Assembly: GCA_964583765.1 (NCBI GenBank)
Contig: CAZOWW010000057.1
Span: forward strand, 1 to 35,301
Direction: 5' to 3'
Length of the DNA: 35,301 bases
DNA from: CAZOWW01 sp964583765
Lineage (GTDB): Bacteria > Actinomycetota > Actinomycetes > Actinomycetales > Kineosporiaceae
Shown here: positions 7,143 through 17,727 of the stretch, piece by piece
How the letters are laid out: each line of letters begins with the position of its first letter
How positions within the stretch are numbered: position 1 is the stretch's first letter
Made by a program: the position numbers and the translations under genes
Notes under the pieces: generated by a model
What the model saw: the letters and a program-made list of their open reading frames with translations, nothing else
Databases searched by the model: none
Told to the model about the DNA's origin: nothing

Positions 7143-9329
7143 GTGTTCAGCTTCTCGGATCTCATCGCCGGCACCGTCACGACGGGCCCAGACAGCCAGG
7201 ACCGTTTGGTCCTCACCACGTCCGACGGTCGTGACTTCAACGTCACGCTCACGTCGACCACCTTCGCCGAGGTGACCCGGAATCTCGGCGAGGGCTACCT
7301 CGACTGCACCGGGCAGATGCGTGACCTTCTCAAACCGGGGAAGTTCGTCTTCATGTACGGGGTCTTCTACCCCGAACAGGACGCGGCGTTCGAGGCCAAA
7401 CACCTGATCTTCTGCGGCCGCAACCCGACGGAGTTCGTGTTCGAGCGGCAGAACTGGTGGATCCAGCAGATCCACAGCCTCGCCGAGTTCTACCTCAAGG
7501 CGCAGTTCGGTGAAGGTCCGATCGACTGGCGCGACTACGCCACGATGCTCGACCTCTACGGCCGCCAGATCCCCTTCAGCCGGCAGGAGACCGACACCAT
7601 CTCCCGGCTCGTCTACGGGTTCGCGACCGCCTATCACCTGACCGGTGAGGAGCGGTTCCTCGAAGCGGCCGAGACCGGGACGGCATACCTGCGCGAGCAC
7701 TTCCGGGCCGAGGACACCTCGGCCGACACGGTGTACTGGTACCACGCGGTCGAGTTCTCCGGTGGGCACGCCCAGCGCAAGGTGCACTCCTCGGGCATGG
7801 CGGAGATCCCGGGCATGCGCAAGGGCCACGCGGCCTCCGCGCACGAGCGGAAGATGCTCAGCTCGGAATTCGGAGACGACTACGACGCGATTCCCGCCTA
7901 CGAGCAGATCTACGCCCTGGCCGGGCCCACGCAGACCTACCGACTCACCGGAGATCCGAAGATCAGGCGGGACATCGACCGCACGATCAACCTCTTCAAC
8001 CGGTACTTCCGGGACTACGAGGCGGGCGGCTACTTCTCGCACATCGACCCGGTCACGTTCGACCCGCGGGCGGAGACGCTGGCCGGCAACCGGGCGCGCA
8101 AGAACTGGAACTCGGTCGGCGACCACGCACCCGCCTACCTGATCAACCTGGTGCTGGCGACCGGCGACCCTGAGCACATCGCGATGCTGGTGGAGACCGC
8201 GGACACGATTACCGAGCACTTCCAGGACTACGACAACGCCGCGTTCGTGCAGGAGAAGTTCCACGAGGACTGGTCCCACGACAGCACCTGGGGTTGGCAG
8301 CAGGACCGTGGCGTGGTCGGCCACAACCTGAAGATCGCCTGGAACCTGATGCGGGTCATGAACCTGCACGACGACAAGCGGTACCAGGAGTTCGCGGAGA
8401 AGATCGCCGACCTGATGCCCCAGCACGGCTACGACGCGCAGCGCACCGGCTGGTACGACGTCGTGGAGCGTCACCTGCAGCCCGGTCAGACCGTGCACCG
8501 GTACGCCTGGCACGACCGCAAGGCCTGGTGGCAGCAGGAGCAGGGCATCCTGGCGTACCTCATCCTGCACGGCATGCTCGGCAAGCCGGAGTACCTGAAG
8601 TACGCGCGGGAGTCGTTGTCGTTCTACAACGCGTTCTTCCTCGACCACGATTCCGGCGCGGTCTACTTCAACGTGCTCGCCAGCGGCGTGCCCTACCTGC
8701 TCGGCACCGAGCGGAACAAGGGCAGCCACTCGATGAGCGGCTACCACAGCTTCGAGCTCGCCTACCTGTCCGCGGTGTACTCCAACCTGCTGATCACCAA
8801 GCAGCCGATGGAGTTCTACTTCAAGCCGATCCCGGGCGCGCTCAAGGACGACGTGCTCCGGGTCTCCCCCGATCTGCTGCCGCCCGGTTCGGTGCGGATC
8901 GCCGACGTCACCATCGACGGGCTGCCGCACTCGGACTTCGACCCGGAGCAGCTCACCGTGAAGCTGCCCACCACCCAGGACCGGGTCACGGTGAAGGTGC
9001 GTCTGGTTCCCACCCATGGCCTGGAGCACTTCCAGGCCTCGGTGAACGTCGACCAGGGCCGGACCCGTCTGGAGCTGGAGGGCGAACTGGACCACCGGGC
9101 GATGCCGGTCTTCGCCGAGGAACTGCGGAAGGTGATCGCCGCCTCGGCCCAGGAGGTGCTCGTCGACATGAGCAACCTCGCCTCGATCGACGACGGGGGC
9201 GTGCGGGCGATGGTGCTCGCCAAGCAGAAGCTCCCGGACGAGGTGGTGTTCAAGATCTTCGGCGCCGCGGACGAGATCCGGGCCCGCATCATCGCGGCCA
9301 ACCTCGCCGAAGAGGTGCAGTTCGTCTAG
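7143..9329 (+). CDS. AGE-family sugar epimerase/isomerase fused to a STAS domain
   Basis: About 728 residues. A beta-rich N-terminal part (FSFSDLIAG... MRDLLKPGKFVFMYGVFYPE, to about 95) precedes an (alpha/alpha)6-barrel like N-acylglucosamine/cellobiose 2-epimerases, with motifs YWYHAVEFSGGHA, NWNSVGDHAPAYLINLVLA, GWQQDRGVVGHNLKIAWNLM and WHDRKAWWQQEQGILAYLIL; the histidines and the WWQQE element fit the catalytic site. Residues 640-728 form a STAS domain (RTRLELEGELDHRAMP... VLVDMSNLASIDDGG). In anti-sigma-factor antagonists a serine at this loop is phosphorylated; here Asp684 takes that place. The likely role is sugar epimerisation tied to a partner-switching signal; substrate unknown. The start is uncertain: GTG 7143 begins at the conserved-looking FSFSDL, GTG 7104 would add 13 residues. 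Known AGE enzymes are nearer 400 residues, so this is a large fusion. Confidence 0.85.
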   Translation: MFSFSDLIAGTVTTGPDSQDRLVLTTSDGRDFNVTLTSTTFAEVTRNLGEGYLDCTGQMRDLLKPGKFVFMYGVFYPEQDAAFEAKHLIFCGRNPTEFVFERQNWWIQQIHSLAEFYLKAQFGEGPIDWRDYATMLDLYGRQIPFSRQETDTISRLVYGFATAYHLTGEERFLEAAETGTAYLREHFRAEDTSADTVYWYHAVEFSGGHAQRKVHSSGMAEIPGMRKGHAASAHERKMLSSEFGDDYDAIPAYEQIYALAGPTQTYRLTGDPKIRRDIDRTINLFNRYFRDYEAGGYFSHIDPVTFDPRAETLAGNRARKNWNSVGDHAPAYLINLVLATGDPEHIAMLVETADTITEHFQDYDNAAFVQEKFHEDWSHDSTWGWQQDRGVVGHNLKIAWNLMRVMNLHDDKRYQEFAEKIADLMPQHGYDAQRTGWYDVVERHLQPGQTVHRYAWHDRKAWWQQEQGILAYLILHGMLGKPEYLKYARESLSFYNAFFLDHDSGAVYFNVLASGVPYLLGTERNKGSHSMSGYHSFELAYLSAVYSNLLITKQPMEFYFKPIPGALKDDVLRVSPDLLPPGSVRIADVTIDGLPHSDFDPEQLTVKLPTTQDRVTVKVRLVPTHGLEHFQASVNVDQGRTRLELEGELDHRAMPVFAEELRKVIAASAQEVLVDMSNLASIDDGGVRAMVLAKQKLPDEVVFKIFGAADEIRARIIAANLAEEVQFV

Positions 9330-9372
9330 GCCGGCACTGAACGTGCGCAAGACCAGCACGTGAGCAGGACCT

Positions 9373-9421
9373 GAACGGCGAGGTGGGCCGGGACGACATG
9401 TCCCGGCCCACCTCGCCGTTC
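9373..9421. terminator. Perfect 22-bp hairpin, bidirectional terminator
   Basis: Arms 9373-9394 and 9400-9421 are exact reverse complements around the loop GACAT. It lies 44 bases past the epimerase stop and 67 bases past the aldolase stop on the other strand, so it can end both convergent transcripts. There is no U-tract, as is common for actinobacterial hairpin terminators. Confidence 0.9.
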
Positions 9422-9442
9422 TCCCCGCCTCGTCGTACTCAG

Positions 9443-9506
9443 GCGATCACGGGGCGACCTTGCTCCCCGCCCTGCGTCGCGAAGCGATCACGGGGCGACC
9501 TTGCTC
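9443..9506 (-). repeat. Exact 23-nt direct repeat of the aldolase 3' end
   Basis: The 23 bases 9484-9506 (the last codons of the aldolase, its stop and a few bases beyond) recur exactly at 9443-9465, a 41-base period. The downstream copy carries the same terminal codons and TGA, in a different frame. Confidence 0.95.
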
Positions 9507-10267
9507 AGGCAGTCGCGCACCGCACCGTGGAGGAAGAGCACGTCGATGCCCGCGATGAGGTTCGTGAAGCCCTGCTGGATCCGCAGGTTGGTCTGCTCCG
9601 GCGAGACCGTGATGATCCCGCAGGGCATTCCGGCCCGCTTGGCTGCGGCGAGCACCTTCTGCACGGCGGCCTCGACCCGGTCGTCGTCCGTCTGCCCGAG
9701 CAGGCCCATGCTGCCGGACAGATCGAGCGCACCCACCATGATCGAGTCGACGCCCTTCACCGACAGGATCTCGTCGATGTTGTTCACCGCGTTGATGTGC
9801 TCGATCATCATGATCGCGGTGACCTCTTCATTGGCCGTCTTCAGGTACTCGGCCATGTGCAGGCCGTAGGCCTGTGCCCGCGCCAGTCCGGCGCCGCGCT
9901 CGCCCCACGGCGGGTACTTGATCGCCCTGATCGCCGCTTCGGCCTCGGCCTTGGAATTCACCAGCGGGACGATGATCCCTTCCGGCCCCAGGTCGAGCAC
10001 CCGCTTGATCATGGTCTTGTCGTTCCAGGGCACGCGCACCACGGTGCTCACGTCGCTGCCGTTCGTCGCCTGCAGCATGGTGAGAACGTCCTGCTCGCTG
10101 AGCGCGCTGTGCTCCATCTCGAACCAGAGCCAGTCCAGACCGCCGACGTGGGCGAGGATCTCGGCGACCATGGGGCTGTTCATGGTGACCGTGGCACCGA
10201 GGCACACCTTCCCCTCGGCGAGCCGCTCCTTCAGCCGGTTGGGCGGCCGCGTGCCGTCGTTCTGCAT
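9488..10267 (-). CDS. HpcH/HpaI-family aldolase
   Basis: A 259-residue class II (metal-dependent) pyruvate aldolase of the HpcH/HpaI family, close to the usual 250-270. Seen: WLWFEMEHS with catalytic-base candidate His53, VVRVPWND with pyruvate-binding Arg78, GIIVPLVNSKAEAE, the YPPWGERGAG loop, and metal ligands Glu156 (MIEHINA) and Asp182 (VGALDLSG). Enzymes of this group reversibly join pyruvate or a related enol to an aldehyde; the natural aldehyde here is unknown, though an aldehyde-forming enzyme may sit in the same operon (18719-19909). The ATG start has AAGGAG seven bases upstream. It is the last gene of the nine-gene minus-strand run and ends at the large hairpin at 9373-9421. Confidence 0.92.
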   Translation of the reverse strand: MQNDGTRPPNRLKERLAEGKVCLGATVTMNSPMVAEILAHVGGLDWLWFEMEHSALSEQDVLTMLQATNGSDVSTVVRVPWNDKTMIKRVLDLGPEGIIVPLVNSKAEAEAAIRAIKYPPWGERGAGLARAQAYGLHMAEYLKTANEEVTAIMMIEHINAVNNIDEILSVKGVDSIMVGALDLSGSMGLLGQTDDDRVEAAVQKVLAAAKRAGMPCGIITVSPEQTNLRIQQGFTNLIAGIDVLFLHGAVRDCLSKVAP

Positions 10268-10285
10268 GAGTTCACTCCTTGATCG

Positions 10286-10366
10286 TTGGGTGAGGGCGAT
10301 CGCCCGACACCGGTAGGCAGGGGTGGTGGCCCGGCGCCGCTGGGTGGGCGCAGTGGCCCGGCACGG
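10286..10366 (-). repeat. Degenerate 27-nt tandem repeat, three units
   Basis: Read on the minus strand, three 27-base units follow the ankyrin-gene stop directly: 10366-10340, 10339-10313 and 10312-10286. Each begins CNGNGNCGGGC and ends in a C-rich stretch. They fill most of the 99-base gap before the aldolase gene and stop just short of its ribosome site. Confidence 0.6.
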
Positions 10367-11587
10367 TCAGCCCTCGAGCTCGGCCGGCGTGGTTCGGCCC
10401 TCCAGGACGTCGATGAGGCGGCGGCGACGGGCGGGGTCGGTCTCGCGATCGGCGAGGTGCCGCTGGGTGATCCCGGCGAAGTCCTCGAGATCGATGCGGC
10501 CGCCGGAGGCCACGAAGAACGCGGCCTGGGCGAGGTAGCCGTGGATGCGGTCCTCGTCGGCCATGGTCGAGCGCAGCACCGTGTCGTGCATCGCCGTGAG
10601 CCCGTTGACGGCCGGGACCATGTTGATCCCGGCGGCGAGCTGTTCCGCGGTGAGCACCTCGGCGCAGCGCCGCAGGATCTCCAGGTGGTTGAACACCGCC
10701 GCCCGGATGATCGTCTGCACGGCCATCGGGTGCCGCTCGCACAGGAGCGGGTCCGCGCCCCGCTCGAGCAGCAGATCCGCCAGGGCGAGCCGGAGCCGAG
10801 CCACCGTGGGGTTCGCCGGCCAGCCGTTGTTCCCCGTCGAGACCACGATCAGCGCGGGCTGCCGCAGCGGCCCCGCGAGACGGTTCACCTCTGCGCCGGA
10901 CGTCAGCAGGGCACGCACGGCCGCCAGGGTGTCCTCGGTCGACGCGTCGTCCTCGGCGGCCCGATGGAGGCCGTCCTCGATGGTGCGGGCGAGCCGATCG
11001 GCGAGGTCCTGTGCCTCGCGTTCGTCGGCCGGCACCTCCGGGGCGATCCTGGCCAGAAAGCTCCGGTAGTAGGCAGCCTTGTCCTCGGCCGGAGCATCGT
11101 GCGGGGCGAGCAGCTCGATCATCGGCTGGTTCTGGAACTGCGTCGCCAGATCCAGGGCGCCGAGCCCCCGGGCCGTCGTGATGCTCATGGAGGGACGGCG
11201 CTCCAGCAGCGCCTCGGCCAGCGGAAGGTGACCGTAGAAGGCCGCCTGCAGCATCACCGTGTGACCGTTGAGGTCCCACACCGCGTCCAGCTGTTCCGGA
11301 CGGCGGTCGAGGATCGCCAGCACGGTACCGACGTCGCCCCCGTGCCCGGCGAGGTGGAGCGGCAGGCCGCCGGACACCCCGTGGGACAGCGCGGCATCCG
11401 CCGGATGCGCGGGGTGGTCGAGCAGGGTGACCACGGCCTCGCGATGTCCCCGCACCGCCGCCCACAGCAGCGGCGTCCAGCCGTCCCGGTCGCGCACATT
11501 GGGGTCGCCGTCGTCCAGCCAGGACTTCAGTGCGGGTGCGTCACCGTTCCGGGCCGCATCGATCGCGGTCTCGATCGAGGTGTCCAT
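10367..11587 (-). CDS. Ankyrin-repeat protein
   Basis: A 406-residue cytoplasmic protein built of ankyrin repeats. Clear units include DRDGWTPLLWAAVRGHREAV, GGLPLHLAGHGGDVGTVLAI, NGHTVMLQAAFYGHLPLAEA, then RGLGALDLATQFQNQPMIEL; more diverged ones lie in the second half (LADLLLERGADPLL, QTIIRAAVFNHLEIL, GLTAMHDTVL). Ankyrin stacks bind partner proteins, so it may scaffold or regulate an enzyme of the operon; no enzyme domain is visible. The ATG overlaps the upstream DJ-1 stop by one base (TAATG), indicating translational coupling. The true number of repeats cannot be fixed by eye. Confidence 0.85.
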   Translation of the reverse strand: MDTSIETAIDAARNGDAPALKSWLDDGDPNVRDRDGWTPLLWAAVRGHREAVVTLLDHPAHPADAALSHGVSGGLPLHLAGHGGDVGTVLAILDRRPEQLDAVWDLNGHTVMLQAAFYGHLPLAEALLERRPSMSITTARGLGALDLATQFQNQPMIELLAPHDAPAEDKAAYYRSFLARIAPEVPADEREAQDLADRLARTIEDGLHRAAEDDASTEDTLAAVRALLTSGAEVNRLAGPLRQPALIVVSTGNNGWPANPTVARLRLALADLLLERGADPLLCERHPMAVQTIIRAAVFNHLEILRRCAEVLTAEQLAAGINMVPAVNGLTAMHDTVLRSTMADEDRIHGYLAQAAFFVASGGRIDLEDFAGITQRHLADRETDPARRRRLIDVLEGRTTPAELEG

Positions 11588-12435
11588 TACCAGCCGTACC
11601 TCCGTAGTCCGAGGTGCACCATGTCGATCAACCGGTCGCCGAACTCGTACGAACACTGCAGGGAGCGCGCGGTGAGGAAAGGCCAGTCGACGACGACCGA
11701 GGTCCGTTTCCCGAAATTCCCGTGGTAGGCGCCGTCCGGCCCGACGGCGTCCGCGAGCAGGTACTCCAGCGCGTACGGGGGTGGCCCGATGTTGAAGTCC
11801 GTGCCGACGAATCCGGTGCCGTCGTGATAGTCGTACTCGATGCAGTGGCCGGTCACGTGCTTCCCGGCGATGATCGGCCGCCGTTCGTTGAAGTCGCGCG
11901 CGAGGACGAGAACGCCCACCGCGTAACAGATGGCGGCGATCGGCTTGTCCGCGCGGTGAAAACCGAGCACGATCTCGTGCAGGCGCTGATTGTTCACCAG
12001 GTCGACGATCGGACCGCTCCCCCCGGCGAGCAGCAGTGCGTCGTACTCGGCGGTGAGTCTTTCCTGCGTGGCGCGGACGTCGCAGTAGTACGCCTCGAGG
12101 CGGCGCAGGAAGTCGGGCGCCGAGCAATAGGGCCGTTCGGGAATCAGCGCGCGCAGGTCGATCGCATCGTCCAGCCAGGGGTCCTGCTCGAAGCTGCGGG
12201 TCAGCTCACTGTCCGCTGATGTGGTCACGTTGATCCCGAGCGGGGGGTCGACGTAGTTCGGGTCGAGGCTCGGGGGAAGCGCGATGGGGCGCTCCCCCCG
12301 AGGCGTGAGCAGATCGACCGTGATGCCGGCGCGCTGCAGGGCGCGCACCGGTGCGGCCAGTTCCACCCCCCAGTAGCCGTGGTTGGACGCGACGGCGAGC
12401 ACGCGTCGCGGGCGACCGTCCGGCTCGTCCCTCAT
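11587..12435 (-). CDS. DJ-1/PfpI-family protein (first copy)
   Basis: A 282-residue member of the DJ-1/PfpI/class-I amidotransferase-like superfamily. Seen: an N-terminal strand and loop with Glu25 (GYWGVELAAPVRAL), the strand DALLLAGGSGPIVDL, and the nucleophile elbow with Cys170 (KPIAAICYAVGVLVLA), followed by GKHVTGHCIEYDYHDG. The Glu/Cys pair typical of these enzymes is present. Family members act as glyoxalases, deglycases, isonitrile hydratases or chaperones; the reaction here is unknown. It is longer than the usual 190-230 residues. The start is ATG 12435, seven bases past the glgX-like stop; longer frames read back into that gene with Arg-rich, non-coding-like sequence. Confidence 0.85.
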   Translation of the reverse strand: MRDEPDGRPRRVLAVASNHGYWGVELAAPVRALQRAGITVDLLTPRGERPIALPPSLDPNYVDPPLGINVTTSADSELTRSFEQDPWLDDAIDLRALIPERPYCSAPDFLRRLEAYYCDVRATQERLTAEYDALLLAGGSGPIVDLVNNQRLHEIVLGFHRADKPIAAICYAVGVLVLARDFNERRPIIAGKHVTGHCIEYDYHDGTGFVGTDFNIGPPPYALEYLLADAVGPDGAYHGNFGKRTSVVVDWPFLTARSLQCSYEFGDRLIDMVHLGLRRYGW

Positions 12436-12442
12436 GGTCTGC

Positions 12443-14520
<2,078 letters not shown>

Positions 14521-14524
<4 letters not shown>

Positions 14525-15087
14525 GCGTTCGCTCCGATGCGCTCGATGATGTGTGCGGCCAGCAGATGGCAGTGGGCCCCGGTACGGGCGGTGATCAGGT
14601 CGTCGTCCTCCACCACGTCGGCGTCCACGTAGTCGGCGCCGTACGCGAGTGCGTCGCCGTGGAGGTTGTTGTGGCAGGTGAGCCGCCGCCCGGCGATCAC
14701 CTCGCGGACCGGTGCGGCCAGCCACAGGCCGTGGCAGATGATCCCCTTGATGACGGACTTCTCCGCGAACGCCCGCCGGAGCAGGTCGCTCGCCGGCGGG
14801 ATCTGGGTGACGTCCGGGGTCCAGCGCAGGCGGTCGGCCACGATTCCCGAAGGAACGATGAGTGCCTGGAACGAGCGGAGTGCCTCGTCGTCGAGCCCTT
14901 CAAAGCTCTCGGTGCACTCGAACGGGTACTTCTGCTCGTGTCCGGTGAACGTGAGCGAGGGCTGACCCCACAGGCGGGACATGAAGTGCAACTCGATGCC
15001 GGCCTCGAGGAAACGATGCTCGTAGTAGAAGATTTCCTTCTCGTAGAAGTCGCTCTCGATCAACACGGCAACTTTCGGCTGTGCCAT
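14521..15087 (-). CDS. DJ-1/PfpI-family protein (second copy)
   Basis: A 188-residue DJ-1/PfpI protein of typical length. The nucleophile elbow is IKGIICHGLWLA with Cys118-His119-Gly120, matching the ICHG motif of PfpI-type proteins. An N-terminal acidic residue (Glu16 or Glu18 in FYEKEIFYYE) is in place, and the ending VVEDDDLITARTGAHCHLLA fits the family. It is clearly diverged from the other DJ-1 protein of the operon, so the two are not a recent duplication and may do different jobs. ATG 15087 is chosen because similarity begins at PKVAVLIESDF; an in-frame start further upstream would add 24 residues, and the ribosome site is weak. Its stop overlaps the debranching-enzyme start. Confidence 0.87.
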
Positions 15088-15174
15088 GACGTACGCCACC
15101 GCGCCTTCCCCACAGACATCACGGGGCCCCCGATGGACCCGGATCTCACCGATGTGCAAGCTGCATCGGCAGCC

Positions 15175-15195
15175 GGGCCTCGGTGATTGAGGCCC
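15175..15195 (-). terminator. 7-bp hairpin after the ArgRS-like gene
   Basis: GGGCCTC-ggtgatt-GAGGCCC is a perfect stem in the 149-base gap, 42 bases past the ArgRS-like stop. It may attenuate transcription into the DJ-1/glgX part of the operon; no U-tract is seen. Confidence 0.4.
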
Positions 15196-15236
15196 TGTGA
15201 TCAGTCGGGCTTCCGGCCGGCGGCCCCAGAGGGACC

Positions 15237-16817
15237 TCAGGCCGCGAGCGTCGACTTCGCCGGCGATCGCTGATCACGGAACGCCAGATCGGACAGTGGT
15301 AACCCCTGCAGGTCCGCGAGCCAGGACTGGGTGCTCAAGAACCACGCGGTGACCCAACCGGGTGGCTCGGGGTGCCGCGCAGCCGTCGCCAGGAAGCGGG
15401 CGGAGAGATCCACCAGCAACCTGGCGCTCCGGTGCGGAGTCCGGGTGATCAGCGATCGGTACAGCACACCCGGCGTCTGGAGAATACCCAGTGTGACGTC
15501 CCACCACGCTGCGGCGTCCCACGCGGCGTCACGATCGGAGGCATCCCGAGGGTCCCGGGCGGAGCCGTCGCGCCCGTCCCGCCCTGAGGCGTCGCCGGCG
15601 CACCGCGTGGCGACCCGGTGCGCGACGAGGACGGTCTGCAGGGGCCGAGCACGATCCAGGAGGGCGATGTCCAGGGGCACGGTGCGTCTGCGCATCAGCA
15701 TGGCCAGGGCCAGTCCCCACAACCCGGCCTCGCCCTCGTCGCGCAGCAGGGCAGGCACCGTGAGCAGCCGGTTCTGCCGACCGGAGAACTTCTTGCCCGA
15801 ATTGCTCACCGGGGCGAAGGCGATGTGCTCGATCGCCGCCTCCGGCACGGCCTGCCGCAGGGCGCCCTGGAGGAGGAGCTGGTCGTCGCCGATGACGTGC
15901 AGGATCGTGCGTGCGGTCCGGCACCGTTCGCGGGTGTTGGCGACGTCCCGGGTGAAGTAGAGCGAACTCCCGTCGGGCCGCTGGAGCGGGACGAGCCCGT
16001 CCGGGCGGCGGAGGCACCACACCCCATTGATCTTGACCGTGTCGAGGCGATGAATCAGGTCGAGCACGATGTCCGAGGTCCGGTGAGGGATCCTGCTCTC
16101 CCAGTCGAACACGTCCACGGCCGCACCGAGGGCCACCAGGTCCTGTCGGGCGTAGTTCACCATCGCCACGATCAGGTCGCCGATGTCCGCGCCGGCGGCC
16201 TCACCCAGGGACGCGGTGACGTCGACGACGCCCGGCAGCCAGGGGTAACGGCCCGTGAGCCGTTCGATGTCCGCCATCCGTCGCGCGTCCTGCATGTTCG
16301 CCAGCGCGTAGAGGACGCCGACCAGTTCGTCGGTGCGCAGGTCGTGGGGAGCGAGCTCCCAGCGGACCCTCGGGACGATCCGGCGCAGGAACGTGACCTG
16401 CCGTCCGTGGTCGTTGACGAAGTAGCGCACCTCGACATCGGCCCCGGCCGAACGCAGCAACCGGGCCAGGGCCGCCCCGATCACCGTGCTGCGCAGGGAT
16501 CCGGCGTGCAGGGGGTGTACCGGGTTCACGCTGGTGTGCTCGACCAGGAACCGCTGACCGTAGAGCAGGCTGTTCCACTGCCGCCACAGGTCCTCCGGCT
16601 CGTGGGTGTCCAACCACCGGGCCGACTCGCCGGGTGCCAGTTGCCGGGAGCGTTCCGCCCACCGCGCGGCGTCGCCGGGGACGGAGTTCGGCGTGTCCCG
16701 GTCGAACCAGTGCAGCCGCCCCGCGCTCCCCCAGTAGATCGCGCGGTCCAGCGGAATGCCGAGATCCTGGAGGAACGGATGGAACGGCGCGGAGTGGTCA
16801 CGGGTGCTGACAGGCAC
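15237..16817 (-). CDS. Arginyl-tRNA-synthetase-like class I aaRS paralogue
   Basis: A 526-residue protein resembling the catalytic core of arginyl-tRNA synthetase. Key matches are the signature region VNPVHPLHAGSLRSTVIGAA, where the HIGH element reads HAGS (104-107), YFVNDHGRQ, LYFTRDVANT, HVIGDDQLLLQGAL, and the KMSKS-position element GKKFSGRQN (341-349). The first 90 residues do not look like the usual ArgRS N-terminal domain, and the C-terminal part contains a low-complexity Asp/Arg/Ala stretch (about 405-435) before a weak DALR-like helical region. It is therefore probably not the housekeeping ArgRS but a paralogue that could activate arginine or a related amino acid for a pathway. GTG start, with a GGGCGGA ribosome site five bases upstream. 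Confidence in the fold is high, in the function low. Confidence 0.82.
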   Translation of the reverse strand: MPVSTRDHSAPFHPFLQDLGIPLDRAIYWGSAGRLHWFDRDTPNSVPGDAARWAERSRQLAPGESARWLDTHEPEDLWRQWNSLLYGQRFLVEHTSVNPVHPLHAGSLRSTVIGAALARLLRSAGADVEVRYFVNDHGRQVTFLRRIVPRVRWELAPHDLRTDELVGVLYALANMQDARRMADIERLTGRYPWLPGVVDVTASLGEAAGADIGDLIVAMVNYARQDLVALGAAVDVFDWESRIPHRTSDIVLDLIHRLDTVKINGVWCLRRPDGLVPLQRPDGSSLYFTRDVANTRERCRTARTILHVIGDDQLLLQGALRQAVPEAAIEHIAFAPVSNSGKKFSGRQNRLLTVPALLRDEGEAGLWGLALAMLMRRRTVPLDIALLDRARPLQTVLVAHRVATRCAGDASGRDGRDGSARDPRDASDRDAAWDAAAWWDVTLGILQTPGVLYRSLITRTPHRSARLLVDLSARFLATAARHPEPPGWVTAWFLSTQSWLADLQGLPLSDLAFRDQRSPAKSTLAA

Positions 16818-16884
16818 GGCGTCCGCCCTTCATGGTGCTCGACAGGTTCGGCAGGGTTCTCGACAGGGGTCGGTGCAGACCGGT

Positions 16885-17727
16885 TCAGGCACCTCCGGTG
16901 AGGCTGAGCAGGGGAAGCGCGACGAGGCCGGCCACCAGCCCGGCGGTCTGGACCCGCCCCACCCGCTGCCGGGAGGCCACGATGGCCAGCCCGACGGGCA
17001 CCATGGGCGACAGGGAACTGATCGGCGTGACGATGTTGAATTCCCCGGACTGGACGGCCAGGAAGAACATCAAGGTTCCGGCCGCCCCGCAGGCTCCCGA
17101 CCCGACCGCGACCGCCAGCCGCGGGGACATCCTCGTGCCGCGAGCGTGGGTGATGATGATCGCGGGCACCAGGACCAGGCAGCCGGCGACCCGGCTGACG
17201 GCCAGCGGCGCCATGCCCTGGGAGTAGGGGATGTTGGCCAGCAGGATGTCGCACAGTCCCGTCAGGCATCCGATGCCCAGGGCCAGCGGGAGTTTGTGCA
17301 CCGACGTGCTGGCGACGTCCTTCGGGGCACCGACGGCCAGCAACCAGATCGCCAGGCCCGCGAACGGGATCCCGACGAGCACCGGCCAGGTCGGGCAGCC
17401 GTAGTGGGGGATGCCGTAGCCGATGGCGACGAGCAGACCGGTGACCCCGACGACCGGGGCGTAGACACTGCCTCCGCGCCAGGCCAGCAGCACGAACAGC
17501 AGCACGAGGGAGATCGACTCGCAGGCGCCCTCCGCCGCGGCGATCGCGTAGCTGTGCCAGGTCGGCGTGCCCTGGAGGAACAACGCCGCGATCCCGACCG
17601 GCACCAGCCCGGCCAACTGGTAGAGCCCGGTGGTGACGAAGACGTTCTCGTGCTGGGAGGACCAGCTACCGAAGAAGTCGGACGAGCCCCAGCCGAGCGC
17701 CGCCAGCACGGCGAACAGGATGTTCAC
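16885..17727 (-). CDS. DMT-superfamily (EamA-like) ten-helix transporter
   Basis: A 280-residue integral membrane protein with about ten hydrophobic helices in two similar halves, as in drug/metabolite transporters. It begins with the typical NILFAVLAALGWGSSDFFGS and has GLLVAIGYGIPHYG at the end of the first half, and LAVSRVAGCLVLVPAIII and PISSLSPMVPVGLAIVA in the second. It probably exports, or less likely imports, a small metabolite; in this operon an exporter for the pathway product is the simplest reading. The GTG start overlaps the stop of the preceding membrane-protein gene by four bases (GTGA). A 67-base gap containing three near-copies of a roughly 10-nt motif (CCTGTCGAG-like) separates it from the ArgRS-like gene. 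Confidence 0.85.
   Translation of the reverse strand: MNILFAVLAALGWGSSDFFGSWSSQHENVFVTTGLYQLAGLVPVGIAALFLQGTPTWHSYAIAAAEGACESISLVLLFVLLAWRGGSVYAPVVGVTGLLVAIGYGIPHYGCPTWPVLVGIPFAGLAIWLLAVGAPKDVASTSVHKLPLALGIGCLTGLCDILLANIPYSQGMAPLAVSRVAGCLVLVPAIIITHARGTRMSPRLAVAVGSGACGAAGTLMFFLAVQSGEFNIVTPISSLSPMVPVGLAIVASRQRVGRVQTAGLVAGLVALPLLSLTGGA

Noticed and set aside
6927..9359. 810-codon open frame on the minus strand across the epimerase gene
   Set aside because: It is antisense to a gene with clear AGE and STAS motifs and has no family features itself. Long antisense frames are expected at this GC content.
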